Translations under genes and position numbers: made by a program
Shown here: positions 15,843 through 23,382 of the stretch, piece by piece
Numbering within the stretch: the first letter of the stretch is position 1
How the letters are laid out: the number at the start of each line of letters is the position of its first letter
The notes under the pieces: generated by a model
Told to the model about the DNA's origin: nothing
The model's database searches: none
What the model saw: only the letters and a program-made list of their open reading frames with translations
Source of the DNA: Acidobacteriaceae bacterium
Lineage (GTDB): Bacteria > Acidobacteriota > Terriglobia > Bryobacterales > Bryobacteraceae
NCBI GenBank assembly: GCA_903970405.1
Contig: CAJCIT010000137.1
Span: 1-40,431, forward strand
Direction: 5' to 3'
DNA length: 40,431 bases

Positions 15843-16472
15843 ATGATGACCGATACCCGAGTGGATCAGTACATCGCCGGCGCAAACGACTTCGCAAAGC
15901 CGATTTTGACGCACCTGCGCGAGGTGGTTCATGAGGGTTGTCCGGACGTCGAGGAGGCAATGAAATGGAGCCGCCCCGCGTTCCTCCACCGAGGCAAGAT
16001 TTTGGGCATGATGTCGGCTTTCAAGGAGCATTGCTCGTTCGGGTTTTGGGCGCCGGAGGTGAATCGCAAGCTGGAGGCATCCGGTGTTGCGGTGGCGTCG
16101 GCGTCCGGATCTTTGGGGCGCTTAACCAGTCTGAAGGATCTACCGGCGCGGAAGGAGTTGGTGGGCTACGTCCGGGAAGCGGCCGAGTTGTTGAATCAGC
16201 CGGCGCTGGGGCGGCGGGGCGAACGCATTACGCGGATGACCCGGGGGGCCGCCAAGCGCCCGGAGTTAGCAATGCCGGCGGAGTTCGAGACTGCTCTAAA
16301 GAAAGACCAAGCCGCCGTGAAGGCATTCCGGGCATTCCCGCCGAGTCAGCAGTATGAGTACGTGGAATGGATCGTGGAGGCGAAGCGCGAGGAGACCAGA
16401 CAGAAGCGCATTGCGACGGCCCTGGAGTGGCTCGCCGAGGGGAAGCCGCGCCACTGGAAATACATGAAGTAG
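15843..16472 (+). CDS. YdeI/OmdA-family protein (DUF1801 plus C-terminal YdeI domain)
   Basis: The protein has 209 residues and is cytoplasmic. The N-terminal half is the DUF1801-type fold, with ILTHLREVVHEGCPDVEEAM, the MKWSRPAFLHRGKILGMMSA strand and the aromatic CSFGFWAP. The C-terminal part carries the YdeI/OmpD-associated signature AFRAFPPSQQYEYVEWIVEA followed by KREETRQKRIATALEWLAEG. This family is widespread and its biochemical role is uncertain; some members have been linked to resistance to membrane-active agents. The start ATG at 15843 overlaps an in-frame second Met. The gene stands alone downstream of the repeat island, and its 3' end faces the cupin gene, 6 bases away. Confidence 0.87.
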   Translation: MMTDTRVDQYIAGANDFAKPILTHLREVVHEGCPDVEEAMKWSRPAFLHRGKILGMMSAFKEHCSFGFWAPEVNRKLEASGVAVASASGSLGRLTSLKDLPARKELVGYVREAAELLNQPALGRRGERITRMTRGAAKRPELAMPAEFETALKKDQAAVKAFRAFPPSQQYEYVEWIVEAKREETRQKRIATALEWLAEGKPRHWKYMK

Positions 16473-16478
16473 TCCGGG

Positions 16479-16856
16479 CTACTTTTCGTGCTTGAGTTCC
16501 ACCACCATTACCTCTATTGGCTTCTGGCCCGTATTCACGTCGGCATGCATGGTGTTCGGCGGATTGGCGGGGAGCCAGTAGGCGTTGCCGGTTTCCCACA
16601 CATGAGCCTCGCTGGCGCCGTTCTGCTCGACGATTTTCATTGTGCCGCCGGTAAGGGCGATGATGACACGCGGGTGCTCATGACGGTGCATCGCGAGCGG
16701 CGCATTCGGCATGACCAGCGATTTCCAAACCTTGACGTCATCGTTCTCAAATTGCGGAAAACGCTGCGTCTGGTTAGCTTGTTCGGAGCGCATGGCGCCC
16801 CAGGCGCCGAGCATCAGGACCGTTACTAAGAGACCGCGCTGGATCAGGGTGCGCAT
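16479..16856 (-). CDS. Exported small cupin protein
   Basis: About 125 residues from the ATG at 16856. The N-terminal hydrophobic segment MRTLIQRGLLVTVLMLGAWG is a signal peptide or anchor. The single cupin barrel follows: WKSLVMPNAPLAMHRHEHPR (metal-binding His residues), VIIALTGGTMKIVEQNG, and VWETGNAYWLPANPPNTMHA with the second-motif His. Cupins bind a metal and may be enzymes or ligand sensors; the ligand is unknown. A start 26 codons upstream (16934) is open but adds residues before the signal peptide, so it is disfavoured. It ends 6 bases from the convergent YdeI-like gene. Confidence 0.82.
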   Translation of the reverse strand: MRTLIQRGLLVTVLMLGAWGAMRSEQANQTQRFPQFENDDVKVWKSLVMPNAPLAMHRHEHPRVIIALTGGTMKIVEQNGASEAHVWETGNAYWLPANPPNTMHADVNTGQKPIEVMVVELKHEK

Positions 16857-16915
16857 AGTGGTTTGTTTCAGGCAGAGTAACACGGGGACGGAGTTCAAGC
16901 CCAGCCCGCGCTTCT

Positions 16916-16938
16916 GAACCGCGAGCGTCAGCAAGCGG
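16916..16938 (-). repeat. Dispersed palindromic repeat, variant copy
   Basis: GAACCGCGAGCGTCAGCAAG, then CGG. The complement matches the variant copies at 17034 and 26394 (CCGCTTGCT...CGCGGTT). It lies upstream of the cupin gene. Confidence 0.45.
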
Positions 16939-17033
16939 ACCGTGATCCAGCGGAATCGTTCTACGCACTGAGCGGGAGGGCCATCGACACTATGGCCGGC
17001 TTATATGCGAAGGGAAATAGGACCGGCCTTGGT

Positions 17034-17054
17034 CCGCTTGCTCCCGCGCGGTTC
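17034..17054 (+). repeat. Dispersed palindromic repeat, variant copy
   Basis: CCGCTTGCTCCCGCGCGGTT and a final C. It lies about 20 bases downstream of the first DinB stop codon, an intergenic position shared with other copies. Confidence 0.4.
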
Positions 17055-17072
17055 CGTAGGGCCTCCGGCGGC

Positions 17073-17594
17073 TTAAAACTTATATTCCGTCGGTTTGATC
17101 CCCTTCGAGCGCAAATACATCTCGGCCTGCGCCCGATGATGTGTGGTGTGATCGAACGACAGCATGAGGATCTCCGTGCCGGTCATCTCACCGTCCTCTA
17201 TCTTGTACGATTTTGCCAGTTGGTCCGCAGTCGCGCCGGCGAGAACCTTCTGGCAATATTCATTCGACTTCTTCAGGAACGCGATGACGTCAGCCTTGTT
17301 CAGCGAGGCGGGCTTTGCGTCGGACGGCTTCTCACCGGCGAGAACGGAATAGAAATACATATTCGCGTTCGCGATGTGCGTGAGTTGCTCGGCAAAGCTC
17401 ATCTGAGCCGGGGTCAGTTTGTAGCCGTAGTCCGCGTCCGGCATCTGTTCGGCCACGGCAACGGTGAAATCGCCGGCGGTCTTGAGGTGCTTCTGGTAAA
17501 GCTCAAGCAGCGGCGAGCCCAGAACGCCAGCGGCCATGCCCAGCAGGAGCGCGGCGGAAACGGCGAGATTCTTCATGCGAAAAGTTGTCTTCAT
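17073..17594 (-). CDS. Exported DinB-fold protein, copy 1
   Basis: About 173 residues. The start is the ATG at 17594, because AAAGGA lies exactly 6 bases before it; the ATG at 17600 touches that site. A Sec signal peptide (MKTTFRMKNLAVSAALLLGM, then AAGVLG) is followed by a four-helix DinB/YfiT-like fold. The presumed metal triad is His in QLTHIANANMYFY and the two His in DHTTHHRAQAEMYLRSKG. DinB-fold proteins bind divalent metal and include thiol transferases; most are cytoplasmic, so export is notable. It follows its paralogue by 10 bases, and both end with the same SKGIKPxxYxF motif, so this is a tandem duplication. Confidence 0.85.
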   Translation of the reverse strand: MKTTFRMKNLAVSAALLLGMAAGVLGSPLLELYQKHLKTAGDFTVAVAEQMPDADYGYKLTPAQMSFAEQLTHIANANMYFYSVLAGEKPSDAKPASLNKADVIAFLKKSNEYCQKVLAGATADQLAKSYKIEDGEMTGTEILMLSFDHTTHHRAQAEMYLRSKGIKPTEYKF

Positions 17595-17604
17595 ATTCAT
17601 TCCT

Positions 17605-18099
17605 TTAGAACTCGTAGTCAGGCGGCTTGATGCCTTTGGACCGGAGGTAAACCTCCGCTTGTCCGCGGTGATGAGCCATGTGGGTGAACCCGCCCAAAAA
17701 TAGCTCCGCGCCGGACATCTGATTGCCGGCGGGGCCAATCATCTTCGCCAAATCGGCGTCGGTAGCCGCGGTAAGTTGAGCGATGCAAAAATCGAGAGCC
17801 TGCGTTAAGCGCGCGATGGCGACATCTTTGGTCACGTCACCAGTCAATGCAGTCAAGGGGTTCTTAGCCCCGCTGGCCCGCGCGCAGTAGTTTCCGTCGG
17901 CCTGAGCGATGTGATTCATCAACTGGCCAAAGGTCATTTCAGGCTCAGCCGGCTTGTAGCCATACTGGTCAGCGGGCATGGCGCCGGCAACCGCCAGCGT
18001 AAAGTGTTTCGAAATCTGCCAGTGCTTGATGAGCGCGGGTTGCGTTTGCGCGGAGAGCGCGACAGGCAGTCCAACTAAGACCAATGTCAGGAACTTCAT
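17605..18099 (-). CDS. Exported DinB-fold protein, copy 2
   Basis: About 164 residues from the ATG at 18099, preceded by GAGGG 8 bases upstream. A Sec signal peptide, MKFLTLVLVGLPVALSAQ, is followed by the DinB fold with metal-site segments LMNHIAQADGNYCAR and THMAHHRGQAEVYLRSKG. It shares the layout GYKPAEPEMTFGQLMNHIAQ with copy 1 (GYKLTPAQMSFAEQLTHIAN) but is otherwise clearly diverged, so the duplication is not recent. It is the first gene of the pair. Its promoter lies in the 125-base gap shared with the divergent MFS gene. Enzymatic role unknown. Confidence 0.86.
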   Translation of the reverse strand: MKFLTLVLVGLPVALSAQTQPALIKHWQISKHFTLAVAGAMPADQYGYKPAEPEMTFGQLMNHIAQADGNYCARASGAKNPLTALTGDVTKDVAIARLTQALDFCIAQLTAATDADLAKMIGPAGNQMSGAELFLGGFTHMAHHRGQAEVYLRSKGIKPPDYEF

Positions 18100-18206
18100 G
18101 GTGATTCCCTCTCTTGTGGACGTCTTCGTGAAGAAATGGAAAGGAAGAGTCCTCACCATTCTTTGACAACGTAGCGAATGAAGCAAGGGGATAGGACGGC
18201 TGGGTG

Positions 18207-18215
18207 TGAAATAAT
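18207..18215 (+). promoter_or_regulatory. Extended -10 promoter element for the MFS gene
   Basis: TGAAATAAT (TGn plus AATAAT) ends 9 bases before the ATG at 18225, so the transcript would have almost no leader. Confidence 0.4.
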
Positions 18216-18224
18216 CGCCTTTCG

Positions 18225-19532
18225 ATGCGCCGCCGTCATCTTGTCTTGATCGGGCTCCTGTTTCTGGCGGCAATCACCTATCTCGATCGGGTTTGCATTA
18301 CTTTCGCTTCGGTTCGAATTCAGCAGGAGTTGCATCTCGACACCGCCCAATGGGGATGGGTGCTGGGCGCCTTTACGGCCGCCTATGCGCTCTTTGAAAT
18401 TCCCACCGGCACCTTGGGCGACCGCGTGGGCGGACGCCGCATTCTCACGCGCATCGTGGTTTGGTGGTCCATTTTCACGTCGCTTACAGGTGTAGCGAAA
18501 AGCTACGTTGTCTTGCTAGTGACGCGTTTCCTGTTTGGAGTGGGAGAGGCGGGGGCTTTCCCTAACATTTCGGCGGTGATTTGCCGCTGGTTTCCAGTCA
18601 GGGAGCGCGCTCGGGCGATGGGCCTTTCGTGGACGGCCAGCCGTTTAGGTGGAGCATTGGCGCCGCTGCTTGTAATTCCCATTCAGCAAAGGTTCGGATG
18701 GCGGGCTTCGTTTGCGGTGCTAGGTTGCGTGGGCATGGCCTGGGCTATCACCTGGTTCGTGTTTTACCGCGATCATCCAAGCGAGATGAAGAGCGTTACG
18801 GCGAAGGAACTCGAGGAGATCGGCGAGACGCCCATCGTGAACCGCTCACACCGGCTTCGGTGGAGCCGGGCGCTTCGGAGCCGGAACTTTATTCTGATCC
18901 TGCTGATGTATCACACCTATTGCTGGGGTTCGTACTTCTACATTTCATGGATGCCGAACTACCTGCAGATCGGCCGCCACTTCAGCGAGAACAGCATGAA
19001 GTTCTGGGGAATGTTTCCCTTCATTCTGAGCGGGACCGCAAACATACTGGGCGGTGTTTTCAGTGACAAGCTGGTGCCGGTGGTCGGCCTTAGCTGGGCG
19101 CGGCGCAGCATAGGGGCCGGCGGGTTGATCCTGGGCAGCGTCTTCATGGCCCTCATGGCAACAGTTGCAAACAACAATCTGGCGGCCGTCTTCCTGGCGC
19201 TTGCGTATGGCTCGATGGACGCGATGCTTCCCGTCTCGTGGGCGGTCTGCATGGATGTGGGCGGAGGCCGCGCCGGCGCCCTCAGCGGCGCGATGAACAT
19301 GGCCGGACAAGTGGCATCATTCTCCTCGTCCGTAGCCTTCGGTTGGGCGGTGAAATACCTGTTGGCCCATGATTTCTCCGTTCAAGCCAGCTACAGCTTG
19401 CCCATTTATCCGATGGCGGCCCTCCTTTTTGTGAGCGGTCTTCTGTTCCTGGGTATCCATGCGGACGAGCCGCTCATCCCTGATCGCCACGCCGGGAAGC
19501 CCACTCCGGCGGAATCCCCGTTGGCCGCGTAA
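18225..19532 (+). CDS. MFS transporter, anion:cation symporter type
   Basis: The protein has 435 residues with about 12 hydrophobic segments. Family features are the first-helix AITYLDRVCI, the loop 2-3 signature LGDRVGGRRIL, and the RFLFGVGEAGAFPNISAVIC segment followed by RWFPVRERARAMGLSWTASR, which is typical of the ACS group (hexuronate, galactonate, phthalate and similar organic anions with H+). The large central loop includes YRDHPSEMKSVTAKELEEIG. The substrate is not readable; sugar acids would fit the neighbouring UDP-glucose dehydrogenase and periplasmic sugar enzymes, but that is inference. An extended -10 element sits just before the ATG and no ribosome site is seen, suggesting a near-leaderless mRNA. 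Confidence 0.9.
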   Translation: MRRRHLVLIGLLFLAAITYLDRVCITFASVRIQQELHLDTAQWGWVLGAFTAAYALFEIPTGTLGDRVGGRRILTRIVVWWSIFTSLTGVAKSYVVLLVTRFLFGVGEAGAFPNISAVICRWFPVRERARAMGLSWTASRLGGALAPLLVIPIQQRFGWRASFAVLGCVGMAWAITWFVFYRDHPSEMKSVTAKELEEIGETPIVNRSHRLRWSRALRSRNFILILLMYHTYCWGSYFYISWMPNYLQIGRHFSENSMKFWGMFPFILSGTANILGGVFSDKLVPVVGLSWARRSIGAGGLILGSVFMALMATVANNNLAAVFLALAYGSMDAMLPVSWAVCMDVGGGRAGALSGAMNMAGQVASFSSSVAFGWAVKYLLAHDFSVQASYSLPIYPMAALLFVSGLLFLGIHADEPLIPDRHAGKPTPAESPLAA

Positions 19533-19652
19533 ACATCGCGTTTTCATGGGCTAAGGCCCCAATCTTGTCCATTCCCAGGGTAGTGCTTTGGGTCTGGAAA
19601 CGGTATCATGGTAGATCGAATTACCACTAGCAAAGGACCTTGTCTTAAACGA

Positions 19653-21017
19653 ATGAATGTCGCGATTATCGGAACCGGATACGTCGGGTTGTGTACGGGA
19701 ATATGCCTGGCCACCATAGGCCATAAAGTGACCTGCCTCGACACGGACGAGAAAAAAATTGGCGCCCTGCGGCGCGGGGAAACGCCGATCTATGAACCTC
19801 ACCTGGTGGAGTTGATGGAAGAGGGCCGCTCCAACATTTGTTTCACAACCAGTTATCCGGATGCCATTCCAAACGCGGATGTGGTCTTCATTGCGGTGGG
19901 AACGCCGTCCACGGCAAACGGAAGCCCGAACCTCGAGTATCTTTCGAAGGCCGCTTCTTCCGTGGGGGAGCATCTAGGACCAGCGTTCACGGTTGTCGTC
20001 AATAAGAGCACGGTGCCCATCGGCAGCGGAAACTGGGTGGGCACTTTGTTGCGCGAGTCGCTGGAGCGCAAGCACGGGCGCAAGATGACGGACGAATTTG
20101 CGGTTGCTTCGAACCCGGAATTCCTGCGCGAGGGGTCCGCTTTATTCGACAGCCTTTACCCTGACCGCATCGTGGTGGGCGCCGATCACCCCAAGGCGCT
20201 TGAAACTCTGTACATGCTTTACCGTCCCATCATCGATCAGTCGTTCAGCCCGCCAACGGACATTCCGCGGCCGGAAGCCAAGACGGCCGTCCCGTTGGTC
20301 TCAACCGATCTGGCCTCCGCTGAATTGATTAAGTACGCGGCCAACGCGTTCCTCGCTTTGAAGATCAGCTTCGCCAACGAGATTGGCAACATTGCCGAAC
20401 GGGTTGGGGCGGATATCACTCAGGTGGCTCGCGGCATAGGCCTGGATTCAAGAATCGGTTCGCGTTTTCTGGCGGCCGGCATCGGGTGGGGCGGTTCCTG
20501 CTTTGGCAAGGACACCGCGGCCCTGGTCTCCACCGCCGCCGAATACGGCGTCAGTATGCCCATTGTTGAGTCGGCACGCCTGGTGAATAAGCGCCAACGC
20601 GAACGGGTAGTGGATAAGCTATTGGGCGAACTCAAAATCCTGAAGGGGCGCACGGTGGGCCTCCTGGGGCTGGCTTTCAAACCCAATACCGACGACCTGC
20701 GGGAAGCGCCGGCCATTGACATCGCCCGGCGCCTGATTGAGCGCGGCGTTCGAGTAAAGGTTCACGATCCGATTGCCGCGGAGAGATTCCGGCATGAATA
20801 TCCCGATTTGGACGTTCAGATTTGCGCTCATGCCGCGCAAGTGGCCGAGGATGCGGACGCCGTTGTTCTGGTAACCGAATGGACCGAGTATCTACAACTG
20901 GACTGGGATGCCGTGGGAGATTCGATGCGTCAGCGCCTGATTCTGGATGGCCGCTATTCGCTTGATCGGGAGCGGCTCATCCGCTCGGGCTTCCGTTACA
21001 TCGGCATGAGTTCCTAG
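19653..21017 (+). CDS. ugd: UDP-glucose 6-dehydrogenase
   Basis: About 454 residues. It oxidises UDP-glucose to UDP-glucuronate with two NAD+, supplying exopolysaccharide and surface-glycan synthesis. The N-terminal NAD motif is MNVAIIGTGYVGLCTGICLA. The middle domain has LASAELIKYAANAFLALKIS with the conserved Lys, and the catalytic Cys283 lies in GIGWGGSCFGKD. The C-terminal UDP-binding domain has VGLLGLAFKPNTDDLREAPA. The ATG at 19653 starts directly at the Rossmann strand. An in-frame ATG at 19608 would add 15 poorly conserved residues. AAAGGA lies 15 bases before the chosen ATG, farther than usual. It is a single gene; no glycosyltransferases are adjacent. Confidence 0.94.
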   Translation: MNVAIIGTGYVGLCTGICLATIGHKVTCLDTDEKKIGALRRGETPIYEPHLVELMEEGRSNICFTTSYPDAIPNADVVFIAVGTPSTANGSPNLEYLSKAASSVGEHLGPAFTVVVNKSTVPIGSGNWVGTLLRESLERKHGRKMTDEFAVASNPEFLREGSALFDSLYPDRIVVGADHPKALETLYMLYRPIIDQSFSPPTDIPRPEAKTAVPLVSTDLASAELIKYAANAFLALKISFANEIGNIAERVGADITQVARGIGLDSRIGSRFLAAGIGWGGSCFGKDTAALVSTAAEYGVSMPIVESARLVNKRQRERVVDKLLGELKILKGRTVGLLGLAFKPNTDDLREAPAIDIARRLIERGVRVKVHDPIAAERFRHEYPDLDVQICAHAAQVAEDADAVVLVTEWTEYLQLDWDAVGDSMRQRLILDGRYSLDRERLIRSGFRYIGMSS

Positions 21018-21076
21018 CCGCCCGGTTAAGAAGCCGTGAGAAATTGGCGGCTGACTTAAGCACCGCAATTCTTCCC

Positions 21077-21095
21077 AGCCACGACCGTCAGGGAG
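21077..21095 (-). repeat. Dispersed palindromic repeat copy
   Basis: AGCCACGACCGTCAGGGAG is followed by ACGGCCGCTGCTCCC, which resembles the right flank of the interrupted copy at 15621-15655 (GACCGG...TTGCTCCT). It lies between the convergent ends of ugd and the PQQ dehydrogenase gene. Confidence 0.5.
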
Positions 21096-21129
21096 ACGGC
21101 CGCTGCTCCCAAGAGTCGCGCGCTCGTGT

Positions 21130-23271
21130 TCATTCCGTGAGCGCAAACGCCACGTAACTGCCCCCTGACTTCGCGCCCGACTTGCCACCGCCCGCTGCGA
21201 TGACGACATACTGCCGTCCGTCAATCTCATAAACCGAGGGCGTCGCGTTGCCGCCCGCCGGCAGCAGAGTCTCCCACAACAGTTCACCGGTAGCTTTGTC
21301 GAAGGCGCGGAACTTGCTGTCACGCGTCGTGGCGCCGATAAAGAGCACACCGCCCGCCGTCACCACCGGGCCGCCGTAGCTCTCACTCCCCGTGATGCCC
21401 ATGGCGGCGACTAACTCAGGATGTTCGCCGAAGGGAATCCGCCAGCGAATCTCGCCCTTGTTGAGATCGATTGCGTTCAAGGTGCCCCAGGGCGGTTTCA
21501 GCGCCGGGTAGCCATCGGGATCGAGGAACTTCGTATAACCGTCGAAGCGATACTTCTGAATCACGGGATCGGCCGCGCCAGTGCTGGCCAGCACCATCTC
21601 CTTCTCTTCAGCACGGGCGATGTAAGCGACAATGGCCGCCGTTCGCTCATCGCCGAGGTACAGGAAGGCCGGCATGCGCCCGCTCCCTTTTCTCACAATC
21701 GAAAGAATCTCAGCGTCGGTGTGGCGCGAACCGATACCAACAAGCGCCGGAAATTGCGGAGGACTCCCTTTCTCATCGATGCCGTGGCAACCGGCGCAGT
21801 TCTGGGCGTAGAGAGTCTTGCCGGTTTGAACGCCGGTGGATTTCTCGCGCTCCACCAGCTTCATGATCCAAGCCATTTCGTTCGCGTTCACATAGAGAAG
21901 GCCGGACTCGGCATCGAACGCCGCGCCGCCCCACTCGGCGCCACCGTCGAAGCCTGGCAGAATGACCGTGCCTTGCAAGCTGGGCGGAATGAACTGGCCA
22001 TCGCTGCGGAGCGTTCGCAAGCGGGCCAGCACCGCGTCATGCGCCGCCGGCGTGCGGTTCGTCACGTCGCTTTCGTCGAAGCGCTGGCGCGCGAAGGGCG
22101 GCGGCCTCACCGGCAGCGGCTGCGTGGCGGCGGTCACTTCGCCGTCCACATCGCTCTTGGGGTAAGCCCGCTCTTCGAGAGGGAAAAGCGGCCTGCCCGT
22201 CTCGCGTTCAAAGAGCATCACATAGCCGCTCTTGGTGGTCTGCGACACCGCGTCAATCAGCCTGCCCTCTCGCTTGACGGTAACCAGCGACGGCGGTGCC
22301 GGGAAATCGCGATCCCACAGGTCGTGATGAACGGCTTGATAATGCCAGACGCGGCGCCCGGTGGCCGCATCCAGCGCCAGCAGTGTGTTCGCGAACAGGT
22401 TATCGCCAATGCGGTTTGAACCATAGAAATCGAATGTCGCTGAACCGGTGGGGGCGAACAGCAGGCCGCGCTCGCGGTCCAGCGCCATGCCCGCCCAGTT
22501 GTTGACGCCTCCGATGTAGGTCCAGGCATCCTTGGGCCATGTTGCGTAGCCGAACTCGCCGGGGTGGGGAAGGGTGTGAAACGTCCAGCGCACTTTACCC
22601 GTGCGAACGTCGAACGCGCGAATATCGCCCGGTGCGGCGGGCAGCGTTTCGTTGACGATGCTGCCGAGAATCAACAGGTCTTTGTAGATGATCCCCGGTG
22701 ACGTCGCGGAGATCGACATGCCTTCGATTGGGCGTCCCAGGCCTTCGCGTAGGTCCACGCGGCCCTCATCGCCGAAGCTTGCGATAAGGCGGCCAGTGGA
22801 CGCGTCAACCGCGTACAGGTAACTCCGCGCCACCACGAACACGCGGGCTGGCGCGGGCGACTCGGCGGGCGCCGCCTCCCAGTAAGTCACGCCCCGGTTG
22901 CGGGACTTGCCGATGGTCTGGCCCGCGTTATTCGGATCGAAGGCCCACTTCAGCTTGCCCGAGGCGGCATTGAGCGCAATGAGGCGCAGCTTCGGCGTGG
23001 TGGCGTACAGCGTGCCGTGCACGATGATGGGCTGGCATTGCATTTCCGAGCCTTCGAAGGCATCGCCGGTGTCAAAACGCCAGGCCTCCTTGAGCTTGGT
23101 TACATTCTGCCGGTTAATCTGGGTCAACGGCGAGTAGCGGATGTTGGCTGCGCTGCCGCCATACTCGGGCCAATCCATGGTTGACGATGGCGGCGTCGAT
23201 TGCGATGATGCACTCTGCGAAAGGGCGCTGAGGGGAAGCGAAACGGCGAGGAGGCAGACGATGTTACGCAC
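21130..23271 (-). CDS. PQQ-dependent dehydrogenase with internal cytochrome c domain
   Basis: The protein has 713 residues. A Sec signal peptide ([19 protein letters not shown]) leads into a PQQ beta-propeller: [20 protein letters not shown], several tryptophan-docking blades ([33 protein letters not shown]), and the last blades [10 protein letters not shown] and [15 protein letters not shown] cytochrome c domain is inserted near residues 484-565, with CAGCH at 492-496 and a GRMPAFLYL segment that offers the Met ligand. The propeller resumes after it. This is a periplasmic quinoprotein that passes electrons from sugar or alcohol oxidation to its own haem. The glucose-dehydrogenase-like group is closest, but the substrate is not certain. 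It is divergent from the M14 peptidase gene. Confidence 0.92.
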   Translation of the reverse strand: MRNIVCLLAVSLPLSALSQSASSQSTPPSSTMDWPEYGGSAANIRYSPLTQINRQNVTKLKEAWRFDTGDAFEGSEMQCQPIIVHGTLYATTPKLRLIALNAASGKLKWAFDPNNAGQTIGKSRNRGVTYWEAAPAESPAPARVFVVARSYLYAVDASTGRLIASFGDEGRVDLREGLGRPIEGMSISATSPGIIYKDLLILGSIVNETLPAAPGDIRAFDVRTGKVRWTFHTLPHPGEFGYATWPKDAWTYIGGVNNWAGMALDRERGLLFAPTGSATFDFYGSNRIGDNLFANTLLALDAATGRRVWHYQAVHHDLWDRDFPAPPSLVTVKREGRLIDAVSQTTKSGYVMLFERETGRPLFPLEERAYPKSDVDGEVTAATQPLPVRPPPFARQRFDESDVTNRTPAAHDAVLARLRTLRSDGQFIPPSLQGTVILPGFDGGAEWGGAAFDAESGLLYVNANEMAWIMKLVEREKSTGVQTGKTLYAQNCAGCHGIDEKGSPPQFPALVGIGSRHTDAEILSIVRKGSGRMPAFLYLGDERTAAIVAYIARAEEKEMVLASTGAADPVIQKYRFDGYTKFLDPDGYPALKPPWGTLNAIDLNKGEIRWRIPFGEHPELVAAMGITGSESYGGPVVTAGGVLFIGATTRDSKFRAFDKATGELLWETLLPAGGNATPSVYEIDGRQYVVIAAGGGKSGAKSGGSYVAFALTE

Positions 23272-23329
23272 GGTGTTCGAACAGCATTGTATAGCGTCGG
23301 TCTTTGGCCCACAGGGAGCAACGGTGTCC

Positions 23330-23335
23330 TACACT
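23330..23335 (+). promoter_or_regulatory. Putative -10 for the M14 peptidase gene
   Basis: TACACT lies 48 bases before the GTG at 23383. The same hexamer appears before the NHL gene. Confidence 0.25.
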
Positions 23336-23382
23336 GGTCTGGAAGTCCAGTCGTCTCCACGCGTCGAAAGGCCAAACTCATC

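Noticed and set aside
21421..22419. Plus-strand open frame of 332 codons inside the PQQ dehydrogenase gene
   Set aside because: It is antisense to the propeller and haem domain and has no independent features.
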